DNA of 64,000 bases from Lentimicrobiaceae bacterium. GTDB lineage: Bacteria > Bacteroidota > Bacteroidia > Bacteroidales > Lentimicrobiaceae. The stretch covers positions 124,001 through 188,000 of the forward strand of contig JACJXH010000001.1 in the NCBI GenBank assembly GCA_020636745.1, given 5' to 3'. The notes below the pieces were generated by a model, which was not told the DNA's origin, did not search any database, and saw only the letters and a program-made list of their open reading frames with translations. A program made the translations under genes and the position numbers. Positions 17,615 through 28,400 of this stretch are shown here, in pieces; within the stretch, counting starts at the first letter, position 1, and every line of letters begins with the position of its first letter.

Positions 17615-19039
17615 TTATAAGATGTTTACAGGCCACTTTTCTTTTTGTAAATGGTCGGGTGAAATATTCATTTTAAACCGGTTATTCAAATGTTTACAGA
17701 GTTGTTCGGCACTGTAAACTGATCTGTGCTGCCCGCCGGTACATCCAAAACTTACCATCAGGTGTTGAAATCCGCGTGAGATGTAGTTTTCAACAGCCTG
17801 ATCGACAAGGTTATATATGTTGTTCAGGAAAAAGCTTGTTTCGTGGTGAGAAGCCAGGTAGGCAGCTACTTTTTCATCTTTTCCGGTAAATAAACGGTAT
17901 TCTTCCAGTCGGCCTGGGTTAGGAAGTGCCCGGCAGTCAAAAACAAATCCCCCACCATTGCCTGAAGTATCTTCAGGCATTCCAGCCTTGTATGAGAAGC
18001 TGCAAACTCTTACTTTAAGTCCCGGTTTGGCGTAATTTCTGAGGGTTTCACTGTTTATAAACTTTCGGAGTAATGATTCAAGTGTTGGGATTTTTATACC
18101 CGGATTCCGGTAGTGAAGCAAATAGTTCAGGTTGTCAAGCGCAAAAGGTATACTTTGCAAAAAGTGCTCCTTTTTTTGATAGAATCCTCTGAATCCGTAA
18201 GCACCGAGTGCCTGAAGAATCCGAATGAGCACAAATCCTGAGTAATATCGTGAAAAACTTTCAGGTTCAATCGTCGTGTATTTAGATGCTTCAGTGATAT
18301 AAAGCTGTAGCATTTCTTCTCTGAAGTCATTGGGCAGGTTGGCCTTTGCATCAAACAGCAGAGAGGCAATGTCGTATTGCAAGGGACCGCGGCGGCCTCC
18401 CTGATAATCAATGAAAAAAGGGCGGTTTCCGGCTATCATGACATTGCGCGACTGAAAATCGCGGTACATAAAGTAATCAGAACCGGCAGCGGCTAAGAAA
18501 TTAATCAGACTTTCGAAGTCATCTTCAAGCGCCTGTTCGTCAAATGGAAAGCCAGCAAGCCTGACAAAGTAATATTTAAAGTAGTTCAGATCCCAAAGCA
18601 TTGATTGTCTGTCGAAGGCTTTGCGCGGATAGCAAAGGTCGAAATTGAGGCCTTGGGCACCTTCAATCTGAAACCGGGGTAACCAGTTGACTGTTTGCCG
18701 GTAAAGATCTTTCACGCGGGCACTTGTTCCTTCGTTCGATAAAATATCAAAAAGGGTTTCGTTGCCCAAGTCGGCTTGAATATAGGCCTGCTCATCCTCG
18801 TGAAAGGCGAAAATCTCTGGCACGGGAAGCCCGATTGAACTGAAATGCTTGCTAAAGCCTACAAACGCCCTGTTTTCTTTTTCATCAGGATTCCATGCGC
18901 CTATGGCATTGGTTTCGTTACCTGACAGGCGAAAATAATGTCTGTCGGAGCCCGAAGCCGGCAGCGATTTGATTGAAGAGGCTTGTTCGCCGCTCCATTG
19001 AGTGAATAATCGGGAAAGTATTTCTTTAGAATCAGTCAT
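17615..19039 (-). CDS. AmgK-like sugar kinase fused to a RapZ C-terminal domain
   Basis: 474 residues in two modules. Residues about 1-330 are an APH-type kinase: YRDFQSRNV gives catalytic D194 and N199, and FIDYQGGRRG gives metal-binding D211, the pattern of AmgK, which phosphorylates MurNAc/GlcNAc at the anomeric position. Residues about 340-474 match the RapZ C-terminal domain (VRVCSFSYKAGMP at the start, then SFGCTGGQHRSVY). RapZ binds amino-sugar metabolites and regulatory RNA in enterobacteria, so the fusion may sense the pathway it catalyses. It heads an operon with a zinc-ribbon protein, a hypothetical protein and the MurU-like enzyme. Confidence 0.82.
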   Translation of the reverse strand: MTDSKEILSRLFTQWSGEQASSIKSLPASGSDRHYFRLSGNETNAIGAWNPDEKENRAFVGFSKHFSSIGLPVPEIFAFHEDEQAYIQADLGNETLFDILSNEGTSARVKDLYRQTVNWLPRFQIEGAQGLNFDLCYPRKAFDRQSMLWDLNYFKYYFVRLAGFPFDEQALEDDFESLINFLAAAGSDYFMYRDFQSRNVMIAGNRPFFIDYQGGRRGPLQYDIASLLFDAKANLPNDFREEMLQLYITEASKYTTIEPESFSRYYSGFVLIRILQALGAYGFRGFYQKKEHFLQSIPFALDNLNYLLHYRNPGIKIPTLESLLRKFINSETLRNYAKPGLKVRVCSFSYKAGMPEDTSGNGGGFVFDCRALPNPGRLEEYRLFTGKDEKVAAYLASHHETSFFLNNIYNLVDQAVENYISRGFQHLMVSFGCTGGQHRSVYSAEQLCKHLNNRFKMNISPDHLQKEKWPVNIL

Positions 19040-19091
19040 TCAGTGAGTTATTCTTGTGTAGGCTTGTTTTAAATAAGTTGGTTTGCAATTA

Positions 19092-19120
19092 CAAATTTAA
19101 TGATTTAAATGCTGCGGCAA
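19092..19120 (-). promoter_or_regulatory. promoter of the AmgK-RapZ operon
   Basis: On the minus strand, TTG (19118-19120), an 18-base spacer and TAAATTTG (19092-19099) form a Bacteroidota-type promoter about 50 bases before the ATG at 19039. Confidence 0.6.
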
Positions 19121-19202
19121 TCACTAAACATAATAGAGTTCGTAACTGTTTATTGAAGGTTAAAACTGTGGTTAAGCATGAGATTTTCTCCTGTAAATTC
19201 AT

Positions 19203-19210
19203 TAAGTTTG
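19203..19210 (+). promoter_or_regulatory. -7 element before the ferritin-like gene
   Basis: TAAGTTTG is an exact TAnnTTTG match 42 bases before the ATG at 19253. No clear -33 TTG is seen at 19-20 bases, so this is a half-site only. Confidence 0.4.
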
Positions 19211-19252
19211 TCATGTTGTGCAGGTCATTTTTAAAATCATATAAAACAAGTT

Positions 19253-19747
19253 ATGGAAAACAAATCAATTGAAATTCTGAAGACTGCCATTTTGATGGAG
19301 AAACGCGGAAAAGCATTTTATGAAAAAGTTGCTCAGCAAACCGAAAGCCCTGAGGTGAAAAAGATTTTCACAATGATGGCAGAAGAGGAGCAAACCCATG
19401 TTGAGTTTCTTTCAAAACAGTTTGCAAGCTACAACCAGGATAAAAAGTTTGCAAAAGTTGAGCTTAAATCTGATGCAGGTGTGGCCGATGCTATTCTTTC
19501 AGCAGATATTAAAAAGCAGATATCTGCCGCCAGTTTCGAAGCTGCAGCTATTTCAGCAGCCATTGATATGGAAACCAAAGCCATTGAAGTGTATTCTAAA
19601 CAGGCGGCTGAGGCAACCGATCCCAACGAGAAGGAGCTGTTTGCCTGGCTTGCTGATTGGGAAAAGGGTCATCATAAAATTTTACATGAGCTGAACGAAG
19701 AGTTGAAGGAAAGTATCTGGTACGACAACCAGTTCTGGCCTTTTTAA
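19253..19747 (+). CDS. ferritin-like/rubrerythrin-type diiron protein
   Basis: 164 residues forming a four-helix bundle of the rubrerythrin/erythrin type. EKRGKAFYEK, EEEQTHVEFL and EKGHHKIL supply the Glu and His residues of a diiron site in the expected spacing. There is no C-terminal rubredoxin domain, so it is not a full rubrerythrin. The usual role is peroxide reduction or iron handling in anaerobes. The C-terminus ends in an unusual aromatic tail (WYDNQFWPF). It is a single gene with its own terminator. Confidence 0.83.
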   Translation: MENKSIEILKTAILMEKRGKAFYEKVAQQTESPEVKKIFTMMAEEEQTHVEFLSKQFASYNQDKKFAKVELKSDAGVADAILSADIKKQISAASFEAAAISAAIDMETKAIEVYSKQAAEATDPNEKELFAWLADWEKGHHKILHELNEELKESIWYDNQFWPF

Positions 19748-19761
19748 TCTTCATTAAATAT

Positions 19762-19793
19762 AAAAACTGCCCGTTATCCCGGGCAGTTTTTAT
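19762..19793. terminator. bidirectional-type terminator after the ferritin-like gene
   Basis: A 12-bp perfect stem (AAAAACTGCCCG with CGGGCAGTTTTT, loop of six bases) flanked by A and T runs, 15 bases past the stop codon. Confidence 0.88.
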
Positions 19794-19960
19794 TTGGGAT
19801 ATCATTTAAGGTGTGCTATTTACGCTGTTGATTTTCCGTATCACCTGTTTTGCCGGAACAGGTGCGAAAAAGTTTGAAAGGATGGTAAATGTAACGGTTG
19901 CTTAACTTTTTGGGTTTGTTTTTACTACGTGTGCTCAATGGCAATCATTCCGTTGTTTAC

Positions 19961-19997
19961 AAAAAAGGCTGTTCCAAACAAGAACAGCCTTTTTTGA
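19961..19997. terminator. terminator between the ferritin-like and T9SS cargo genes
   Basis: AAAAAAGGCTGTTC and GAACAGCCTTTTTT form a long stem flanked by A/T runs. It lies 20 bases past the end of the minus-strand gene ending at 20017 and can work in either direction. Confidence 0.85.
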
Positions 19998-20016
19998 TTT
20001 TGGGTTGATGTTATGA

Positions 20017-23000
20017 TTAATGAATGATCACCTTTCTGATCAATTGCTGATCGCTTGTTGATAGTTTTACAAAATAAATGCCCGGAGCAATTCCTGATAA
20101 TTTGATTTTTTCAATCAGTTTACCCTGTACATTTAAATCTGCTTTTTCGTATATCACAACTCCAAGACTGGTAAGAATCTGCAAATCCATATTCTTCAGT
20201 TTTTCAGAGCTAACAGATAAGGTAAATTCTCCGTGATTCGGGTTAGGATAAATTTCCACTTCCTGCAATGCAAGGTTTTCAATGGTGCCGGTAATTATCA
20301 CTGTGATAATATCTGACATTTGGGAATTACAACCATCGAGAGTAACCATTACAGAATATTCGCCTGAGTTCAAAGCCTCTATCTGTTGGCTGGTAGCGCC
20401 GGGTATTTCAATTCCATTAAAGAACCATTGGTTCCCTTCAGTGGCACTGCTGGTAAGGATTTGGCCAATTTGTGTAATGACGGGTTTTTCAGGAATCGGG
20501 TTTACCTGCACCTGGAAAATGGGTGAAGCTGCTCCCTGACCACAACTGTTGGCTCCTCTAACAGTGATAATTCCTGAACTTGCCGTATTGTTAAAGTCAA
20601 CTGTTATGGAGTTGGTGCCAAAACCTGAAACAATTTCGGCTCCTGCAGGCAGTGTCCAGAAGCAGATGCTGGCATTCGCAATAGCAGGAACTGAATAAAC
20701 CATTCCTTGTGTGCCGGCACAAACAGTTGGTGTTCCGGTAATTGTTCCTGCAGCAGCCGGAAGCGGGTTCACCTCAACTTCTATCATGCCCGGAATAACC
20801 GAAGTACAAGCATTGGAATTGGTATAATTTACATTTATTACATGATTGCCGGCCACATACCAGTGAACAGTAATTTCATGAGTTCCGTTGCCTGAGGTGA
20901 TACTGCCTCCTGATGAAATTGTCCAATTATAGTCACTCATCTGGTCATCAGTTGTGTATATTACGCCATTTGTGCCAGCACAAACAGATTCAGGACCTGA
21001 GATCTCTGGCTGTGGTAATGGGTTCATTGTAATCTCAAGAACAGATGCATTTAAGGCAGAGCACCCATTCTCATTTGTATATACAACACTTACAGTCTGA
21101 GATTCTTCACCACTCCAGTCTACAGTAATGGTGTTTGTTCCCGCTCCTGAAGTAATAGTTCCTCCTTCAGAAACTGCCCAGTTGTAGTCAGTCATGCCTG
21201 ATTCGGTGGTGTAGGTTTCTCCAGTGGCTCCTTCACAAACAAAAGCTGCGCCTGAAATGGTCGGAACCGGCAAAGGATTCACTGTAATGATTGTAACTGT
21301 ATTTATCATGGCAGTGCAGCCATTTCCATCGGTAACTGAAATAATCCTGTTTTCAGTGGTTTCTGTAAATACCTCCGAGTAGTAATCAGGATTATTGGAT
21401 GTGGTAAACGATGATTGAGCTCCATTGTAGGAGTAAACAACTGTCCATGGTGCCACACCGCTGAAGTAATTGATAAAATCAACGGTTCCGCCAGAGCATA
21501 TTTCTGTAGCAGAAATGTCAAATGAATAAGTTGGCAATGGTCTGACAGTTACATCCATCACAGAAGGATTTTCTGCGGTGCATCCATTTGCGTTGGTGTA
21601 ATTGATACTAACGGTTTGAGGCCCGTCAGTATTCCAGGTTATGGTAATCTGATTGGTTCCGTTACCCGAAGTAATAACCCCTCCTGGTGACACCGACCAG
21701 TCATACCCACTCATGGAAGATTGTGTTGTATAGGTTGCCTCTGATTCGCCGGCACAAACAAATGCCGGGCCGGTAATTGTTGGTACCGGTAGAGAAGCGA
21801 CTGTTACATCATAAAAGGTAGCACTGGGCGCTGTACATCCGTTTTCATTGATATAATTTACACTCAGGCCCTGGCTTGTATCATTGTTCCATGTAACGGT
21901 AATGGTATTGGTAAGGGCTCCGGAAGTAATTATTCCACCGTCTGATATAGTCCAGGAATAGTTGGTCATGCCAGGCTCTGTTGTATAAATTTCACCGCTT
22001 GTACCTGCACACAGGAAGTTTCGGCCGTTAATGCTCGGTAATGGCAGCGGATTAACAGTTACCTCAAAAATTGTGGCATTTTGAGCTGTGCATCCATTTT
22101 CATTGATGTAATTAACACTGACGCTTTGTTCGCCCGTTGCGTTCCAGTTGACTGTAATAGTACTGGTGTTAGCCCCTGCTGTGATTGTTCCCCCTGCTGA
22201 GATTGCCCATGAATAATTGGTCATGTTTGCGGCGGTTGAATAAGTATGGCCTGTTGAATTTAAGCAAACGCTGTTTGAGCCATTAATTACCGGAACCGGT
22301 AGTGGATTTACATTCCATGTGGCAACCGTGTAAACTGAAGGTTCGCAAGTACTGGCAGATCTTCTTGTGCGGATCTCAACACTTGATAAACCCCAACAAG
22401 AAATATTTGCTCCAGAAGTATAGGCAGCCCATACCGACCATGTTCCGTTGTTGGTGCGGAATTCGAGTTCGTCGGTGCCGTTGCCGCCATTTCCGGCAGT
22501 CAGCGTCGCAGAAACGATTTCGTTTTCACAAACGTTCAACACGTTTGGTGTCTTGGCCAGTGTTCCGGTGATTGGCGTGGCTTCTACATTCCAGCCAACA
22601 GTTGTGTAAGCTGAATTTTCGCAGTAAGTTGCTGTGCGGCGGGTGCGGATTTCAACGCCGGATAAATCAGCAGTTGAAATATTCGCTCCAGAAGTATAGG
22701 CAGCCCATGCTGACCATGTTCCGTTGCTGGTGCGGAATTCGAGTTCGTCGGTGCCGTTGCCGCCGTTTCCGGCAGTGAGCGTAGCAGAAACGATGTCGTT
22801 TTCACAAACGTTCAGTACGTTTGGTGTTTTGGCCAGTGTTCCGGCAATTGGTGTAGCTTCAACTGTTACCTGAATTACATTAGATTCTGCAGCACCAGTC
22901 CATGAGGCACAGGTTACCCTTGCTATACGTTTAAACCAGGTAGTTTGAGAAAGGGTTCCCGGGCTGTAAGAGGCAGAGTTACTGCTGCTGATGTCAGTAA

Positions 23001-24300
23001 AACCAGATCCACTGCCTATGGTTGAGCTTTGCCATAAGAATTCCAGTGTTCCGTTGTGTCCGCCTGGCAATGCTGTACTGTTGAGTGTTGCAGGCGTAAA
23101 CGGAGCACAACCTGATTGCGTTCCGGCGATGCTTCCTCCGTTTGTCGGGTTGCTACAAGATGTAGTTGTGAAACTTACCTGATTGCCGTAATTAGTACCT
23201 ATGCTATTTGTGGCATAAGCTCTAACAAAATAGGTAGTGCCAGCAGTGAGTCCTTCAATAGATTTGCTAAAACTGCCTGTGCCTGCCCCATTGGCATCTG
23301 CCGTAACCCCTGGTTCGCCAAGCTCAGGAGTGTTGTCTGTTGAAGAATACACAACTCCTCTTGCGGTAACCGGAGTTGTACCTTCTGCTGTGACATTACC
23401 TCCCATGGTAGCTGAGTTTGAAGTATAGGTCGTAATTGCGCTTGTGGTTACAGTAGGTAAAACAAATGGAATGTATGGAGCAATTCCGCCATAGGCAATA
23501 GCTCCTGACTTGATATTTCCCACAGGAAATTCACAATAGCCTGTGCAGGCCAATGAGCCAACACCCTCAAATAAAGGATCGGAAGGAAGGTGTTTCAAAA
23601 GCGAGTAGCCAAGTTGATATCCATAACTAGGATTTAGTTCTACCGGAATCATATCATTATAATCCGGTGCGCTAAAACCTCGAAGTGTATAAACTGACCA
23701 ACCTGTAAAAATTACACCTCCATGATTATTTTGCACAAAATCTTTAATCACCCCTTGAACGGTAACATATCCTGCATTAAGTTCTCCGTTTGAATGACCA
23801 CTTCCGCCCAAGATAAGTACATTGTAGTTGTTTATCTCTGCCTGCGTGTCAATCATGTCGGAAGTAACCTTAACGCCGGTTATTCCAGCTCTGCCCAATA
23901 TGGCAATTAAGGTATCTGCATTTACTACAGTGGAATAATAAGCTGTTGTGCAAAAAATTCCGACTTTTGGATTGGCAATATAGCTATTCGCTTTAACCAT
24001 GTTTACAAACAGCGTTTTTTCAGCCTGATGCTGGAAAAAATCTCCCCAATAGAGGGCATTAGGTGTCATCATATATCCCAACCCACAGTACATCACTTTT
24101 CCGTTACCATAATTCCAGCCAACAATGACGTGTTGATTGCTTCCGCAGGAGGGTTTTATTGTAAAAAACAATAAAAAGAATAATGACAGTGCGGCTAAAG
24201 ATTTAAATCCAGAAATTTTACTGAATATGAATTTTCTTGCTGATGACCTTATTCCCTTTCCATGGGTTATAAAAGTACAAGAGTAATTTTCCCTAATCAT
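20017..24300 (-). CDS. T9SS-secreted multi-repeat surface protein with a ThuA/GATase-like N-terminal region
   Basis: 1427 residues. A signal peptide (hydrophobic core about 33-48) precedes a region of about 220 residues resembling a ThuA/class I GATase-like fold (NYNVLILGGSGHSNGEL, then GGVIFTGWSVYTLRGF). A fibronectin-III-like segment follows (about 285-380; VTTSAITTYTSNSATMGG...YFVRAYATNSIG), then Ig/PKD-like repeats of about 85-92 residues with recurring VCAGxxGxxYTT, YNWxISxGGxITSG and INYTNxNGCTA. The C-terminus (about 1345-1427, EIYPNPNHGEF to the end) is a T9SS type A sorting domain, so the mature protein is exported through the outer membrane and anchored. The ligand is unknown. Confidence 0.85.
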   Translation of the reverse strand: MIRENYSCTFITHGKGIRSSARKFIFSKISGFKSLAALSLFFLLFFTIKPSCGSNQHVIVGWNYGNGKVMYCGLGYMMTPNALYWGDFFQHQAEKTLFVNMVKANSYIANPKVGIFCTTAYYSTVVNADTLIAILGRAGITGVKVTSDMIDTQAEINNYNVLILGGSGHSNGELNAGYVTVQGVIKDFVQNNHGGVIFTGWSVYTLRGFSAPDYNDMIPVELNPSYGYQLGYSLLKHLPSDPLFEGVGSLACTGYCEFPVGNIKSGAIAYGGIAPYIPFVLPTVTTSAITTYTSNSATMGGNVTAEGTTPVTARGVVYSSTDNTPELGEPGVTADANGAGTGSFSKSIEGLTAGTTYFVRAYATNSIGTNYGNQVSFTTTSCSNPTNGGSIAGTQSGCAPFTPATLNSTALPGGHNGTLEFLWQSSTIGSGSGFTDISSSNSASYSPGTLSQTTWFKRIARVTCASWTGAAESNVIQVTVEATPIAGTLAKTPNVLNVCENDIVSATLTAGNGGNGTDELEFRTSNGTWSAWAAYTSGANISTADLSGVEIRTRRTATYCENSAYTTVGWNVEATPITGTLAKTPNVLNVCENEIVSATLTAGNGGNGTDELEFRTNNGTWSVWAAYTSGANISCWGLSSVEIRTRRSASTCEPSVYTVATWNVNPLPVPVINGSNSVCLNSTGHTYSTAANMTNYSWAISAGGTITAGANTSTITVNWNATGEQSVSVNYINENGCTAQNATIFEVTVNPLPLPSINGRNFLCAGTSGEIYTTEPGMTNYSWTISDGGIITSGALTNTITVTWNNDTSQGLSVNYINENGCTAPSATFYDVTVASLPVPTITGPAFVCAGESEATYTTQSSMSGYDWSVSPGGVITSGNGTNQITITWNTDGPQTVSINYTNANGCTAENPSVMDVTVRPLPTYSFDISATEICSGGTVDFINYFSGVAPWTVVYSYNGAQSSFTTSNNPDYYSEVFTETTENRIISVTDGNGCTAMINTVTIITVNPLPVPTISGAAFVCEGATGETYTTESGMTDYNWAVSEGGTITSGAGTNTITVDWSGEESQTVSVVYTNENGCSALNASVLEITMNPLPQPEISGPESVCAGTNGVIYTTDDQMSDYNWTISSGGSITSGNGTHEITVHWYVAGNHVINVNYTNSNACTSVIPGMIEVEVNPLPAAAGTITGTPTVCAGTQGMVYSVPAIANASICFWTLPAGAEIVSGFGTNSITVDFNNTASSGIITVRGANSCGQGAASPIFQVQVNPIPEKPVITQIGQILTSSATEGNQWFFNGIEIPGATSQQIEALNSGEYSVMVTLDGCNSQMSDIITVIITGTIENLALQEVEIYPNPNHGEFTLSVSSEKLKNMDLQILTSLGVVIYEKADLNVQGKLIEKIKLSGIAPGIYFVKLSTSDQQLIRKVIIH
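22320..22860 (-). repeat. near-identical tandem repeat, 276-bp period, inside the T9SS cargo gene
   Basis: Two copies of a 92-codon unit (copies around 22320-22585 and 22590-22860) share long identical stretches such as the segment starting GTTCCGTTG at 22443 and 22719. They encode the same Ig-like repeat, with EFRTxNGTWS and EIRTRR signatures. Confidence 0.75.
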
Positions 24301-25469
24301 GTTAGTTCTCTCCTTATTTAGTTTTTATTGTAGTTATTCGATTTACGTTTTCTGGAAATTTTCACAATAAATTACATGCAATATGTAATTGCATTGTGTT
24401 ACTCGTAAAGTCTTTGTCTTTTAGTGGTGTTTTTAATTGGTTTTTGAAAGCGTTTTTCTTTTAAAAGATGAAAACTCATCTTTTTCTTTAGTTTCAATAT
24501 TTTACGTGCATTGAACAATGTATTTTCCTTCCCAATCCTGTTGTTTTATATAATAAGCTGCATTTTTTTGAGCCTGATTTCGGTATTATCCGGTGATTTA
24601 AAACAAGAGTTGGTTTAAAAACTATTTCCGATTGATTTGAAAATTGGTCTGCTTTTCTGTGGCCTTATGATGTTCACAAACAACAGTTTTTAGTTAATTT
24701 CAGGCTTTAATCTTAACAAAGAGTTGATAAACAGTACTATCCTGAAATCAATACTTTACTTTCTATTGATTTGAAAGTTATTGTGATTCATGATGATGAA
24801 GTGTAATACCTTTTTATAGGATCAGGGCAAAGATGATAACAAAATAAGTTTAATTAATTGTGAAAGTCTGTAAGGGAAATCTGATTTTAATGTAGGCAAA
24901 ATCCTACAAAATAAGCTGTGAAATGGAGCCTGTTTTGTGTTCGGATTAAAAAGTTTGGCAGGAGAAGATAAATTTGAATCATTGGTAGAACTAATAATAG
25001 GCAAATCTGATTTCAAAGGCATTTTTGATAACCTCAATGCAGAATATGAAAAATACAGGATTTGAGTATCAGGGAGGCGTTATGCTTGGTAACTTTCAAT
25101 TCTGAAAAATTTCAGAATGTTGGAACATGTTAAAAGCAGCACACGAATTGGCGTTTTTGAACTTTTTCTAATCATTGGCAAGGCTATGGTCCAAAACAGG
25201 GTAAATGGTTTATTGTCTATGGGTTGTGCGGCATACAGGCAGGCAGGGAGCATTTTTTTGTATGGCATAAAAGCAAACAGAGGTGTTTTGAGATATAAGA
25301 ATTAATTAATTTTCCTTCTCAGGTGGAAGAATACGGGGAACGTACCCATTCACAATGATAAAGCAGGCATTTGCAAGAGGATTCGCATGGAAAGATACCC
25401 CGGCTAAGTCAACATTGGAAGACTTAGCCGGAGCAGATACCTTAACCGCGTAAAAACCGCTGGCAGTGA
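24301..25469. other. 1.17 kb AT-rich intergenic region without a convincing gene
   Basis: No open frame here has a recognisable product. The longest frames (minus 24822-25037 and plus 25117-25305) show no ribosome-binding site, domain or codon pattern like the neighbours. A plus-strand frame ending at 25065 has a protein-like amphipathic stretch (LVELIIGKSDFKGIFDNL) but no ATG, so it may be a decayed remnant. A perfect 10-bp hairpin (CGGCTAAGTC/GACTTAGCCG, 25401-25430) sits 40 bases past the end of the macroglobulin gene without a T run. Confidence 0.6.
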
Positions 25470-28400
25470 TTAATGAATCACTACTTTTCCGGCTCCGGAA
25501 TAGGAATAGTATTGTCCGTTATACATGGCATCGGCACCCACAGGACCCTGAACGAATGTTCCTTTGCTAACAGCTCTTACCTGGTAATAAAAGGTTTGGG
25601 ATTGTCCGGTGGCTGTGGTAAAGAAACTGATACGGTCATCACGGATATCCTGATAATCAGGCATCGCCCTGTTTTTTATCCAACTTATCTCTCTTTCAGT
25701 ATTCAGCCTTGTATTTTCAATTTCAAAGCCTGCTGGAAGTATGTCGGTGATTGCAACGTTTTCAATTGAACTATTGTCTGTTGTTGAAATGGTAATAGCT
25801 ACTACAATAAGGTCATTTTGCTTTATATCGCTGGTGTTAATAGTTTCTCCGTTGCGATTCAGCATAGTGCGCCTGACTTTCAGAATCCGGTCTTCTTCTT
25901 TTGTATTTCCTGATAAAGGAATGCCTTCACTTTCCAAATAGTAGAAAACGGTTCCCTTTCCGCTTGCTGTGATGGTTGCTTCAGTGCCGGTGATGTCTGT
26001 TATCAGATCGTCACCTCTGAATCCAGCAATTTTTCGGCCTCCTGATTCAATTTGTGCTTCTGCATTGCCAGGTTTGCTCATGCCTGCAAGTTTGCCTAAG
26101 GCAAGCATTGCAAATGCCCTTTCCTGAGTAGAAAGCCATTGTTTGTTATGCATCATCTCGCCTAATTGTCGTGCGAGTAAAGCTACCTGTGGATTGTCAA
26201 TATCAGCGTTAATCAGGGTGTATAAGGCAATGGCCTTGTCGCGCACAGGTGAACTGAAACAACCTCCGGTCATCCAGCCGGGCTGATCCTTATTATCCCA
26301 TGATTTGGGGAGGACAGTTTCAAAACTTCGCATATCACCAGTTAAAGCATAGCTACAGGCGAGCATATAGCGACTGTCATTACTCAGCTCGGCAAGTCTG
26401 GCCTTGTAGTAATTCATGGTTGGAATATGTTGTTTGCCTGAAAGGGCAAGTACATAAAGCGAGTAGAATATTTCGCGGTTGGGTTGTGTTTTTTTTATCC
26501 AACCTCCTGAACTGTTGGTGTAAAAATAATCTGTAGAACCTTTTTGTTTGACCATTTCGGTCAAATAACGGTTAATACTTTCAGTTACTTTCGGGTTAAC
26601 TGAATATCCGGCTTTGGTTGCTTCATAAAGAAAATTGCCGGCATATGCTGTACTCCACCAGTTTATGGTTGAATAGCCAGAGGGCCAATATGCCAGACCG
26701 CCGTTGTATTGCTGTAATCCTTCAATTTTGAGTATGGCTTCCCGGATGTTTTCATCTACTTTCCATGCAGGTGCTTTAGGCTTTTGCTTCAGCAGTTTCA
26801 CCAAATCTGAAAAGTATAATTGCGGGAAAGCAATGGATACTGTTTGCTCAAGGCATCCATAAGGATAATTTATAAGTTCATTCAGGTCATGTGCATAAAG
26901 TCCTGCCGGAGATTTTGTGAGCAACAACCTGGAGGAGGCTGTTCCATTTAAAAAATCTGTCTGAGCTTTAACTTTGATTTTTTCACCAGGTTTGATTTGT
27001 CCTGAAGTTCCGGTTTTTGTTAGAGTTACAGCAGGCCTGATACTGATATCTGTTTCTTCAGTAAACTCTTCTCCGGCAGCTATTGCTGAGAGCTGGATTT
27101 TAGCTTTGCCAATTGTTGTTGCTGCGTCGAGATGGTAAGCAATTGATGCTTCACTGTTAGCAGGTACAGTGACAGATGATTCCGTAAAGGGGCCGCATTT
27201 TACGGGGCCTGTAGCTTTTGTACTTAATTTTACCTGCATGGATTTTGAAGTCGTGTTCGTAAGGGTTACGCCGACTATGGCCTTATCGGAAGGGCTAAGA
27301 AAGCGAGGCAGCGAACTGCTGATAACCAAAGGATCTGCTACTTTTATCGTTTTTCCGGCACTTCCAAATTCGTTGCCTTTGAAGGCTACTGCCATTACCC
27401 TGATGGCTCCTGAGAACTGGGGTATAGGAAGGTTGAAATTTACGTTTCCATTGGCATCAGCCTTTAGGGTGCCGCTCCAGCGGGCAAGCAGCTTCACTCG
27501 TTTTGAAGTAAGAGGATTCAGGCGTTTACCCATGTCAAACCCACGGTCACCACCTGAGGATGAATGACCCGAAGATAATTCAGGAAATAACTCGCCAAAC
27601 AAATCATAAGCATTTACTTCCAATGCCCGTTTCTGATAAAAGTAACTGTATGGGTCGGGGTTGCTGTATCCGGTTATTTGCAATATGCCCTCGTCAACAG
27701 CCGCGATGGTGACTTCGGCTCCGGGGCTGGTCTTTACCTTGATAAGTTGATTGCGCTTTGAACGCTGTTTTTCAGGAACATCAATTGTTACATTCAGCCT
27801 TCGTTCAGGCTTTTCAACTTTTACGGAAGCAAATCCATGGGCTACTGTCAGCGGAAGGCCTGAGTTGTCAATTTTGCGGATGAGCGTTGCCCCAATATAG
27901 GCATTGGGCATGAACTCGTCCCTTATTTTAAGGTCAAGGTTTGCACCTTGTGCATTGGCTGGTATGCTGTAATATTCTAGCACTTTGTTTTGCTCGATAG
28001 TAATGAGCAATTCTCCTGCAAAAGGTGTTTTGAAAAGAAGCCTGGCCGTTTCTCCCGGTTTGTAAGAAGCTTTATCTGCCTCAATGTCAATTTCTCCTTC
28101 ACGGTTAACCTGAAATGACGAAGTGCCTGCATCAGCCCATCCATATGCGTAAAATGATTGCTTTACAAAATTGGAGCTGTTTCGGGAACTTATTCTTACT
28201 TCGTATTCACCGGAAACGGGAGGCAAAAACTGAAGGTTGTAGCCTCCGGTGCCGATGCTGATGTTGCGGGCTAAAATAACTTTTTCCTTTCGTTGTGATC
28301 GGTAATTTGTGCTCCCATAGTTGCGTTCAAGTACGGTTTCCCATCGAATACTCACTACTTCAAGTTTGGCATCGCCTTTAACGGCTTTTCCCTGTCGGTT

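Noticed and set aside
24822..25305. Two short open frames in the long intergenic region
   Set aside because: No ribosome-binding site, no domain, and composition that follows the AT-rich background.
25401..25430. Perfect 10-bp hairpin as a terminator for the macroglobulin gene
   Set aside because: No T run follows it on the minus strand, so it does not meet the form of an intrinsic terminator.
27169..27567. 132-codon open frame antisense to the macroglobulin gene
   Set aside because: It is a shadow of a strong coding frame with intact domains on the other strand and has no recognisable product.
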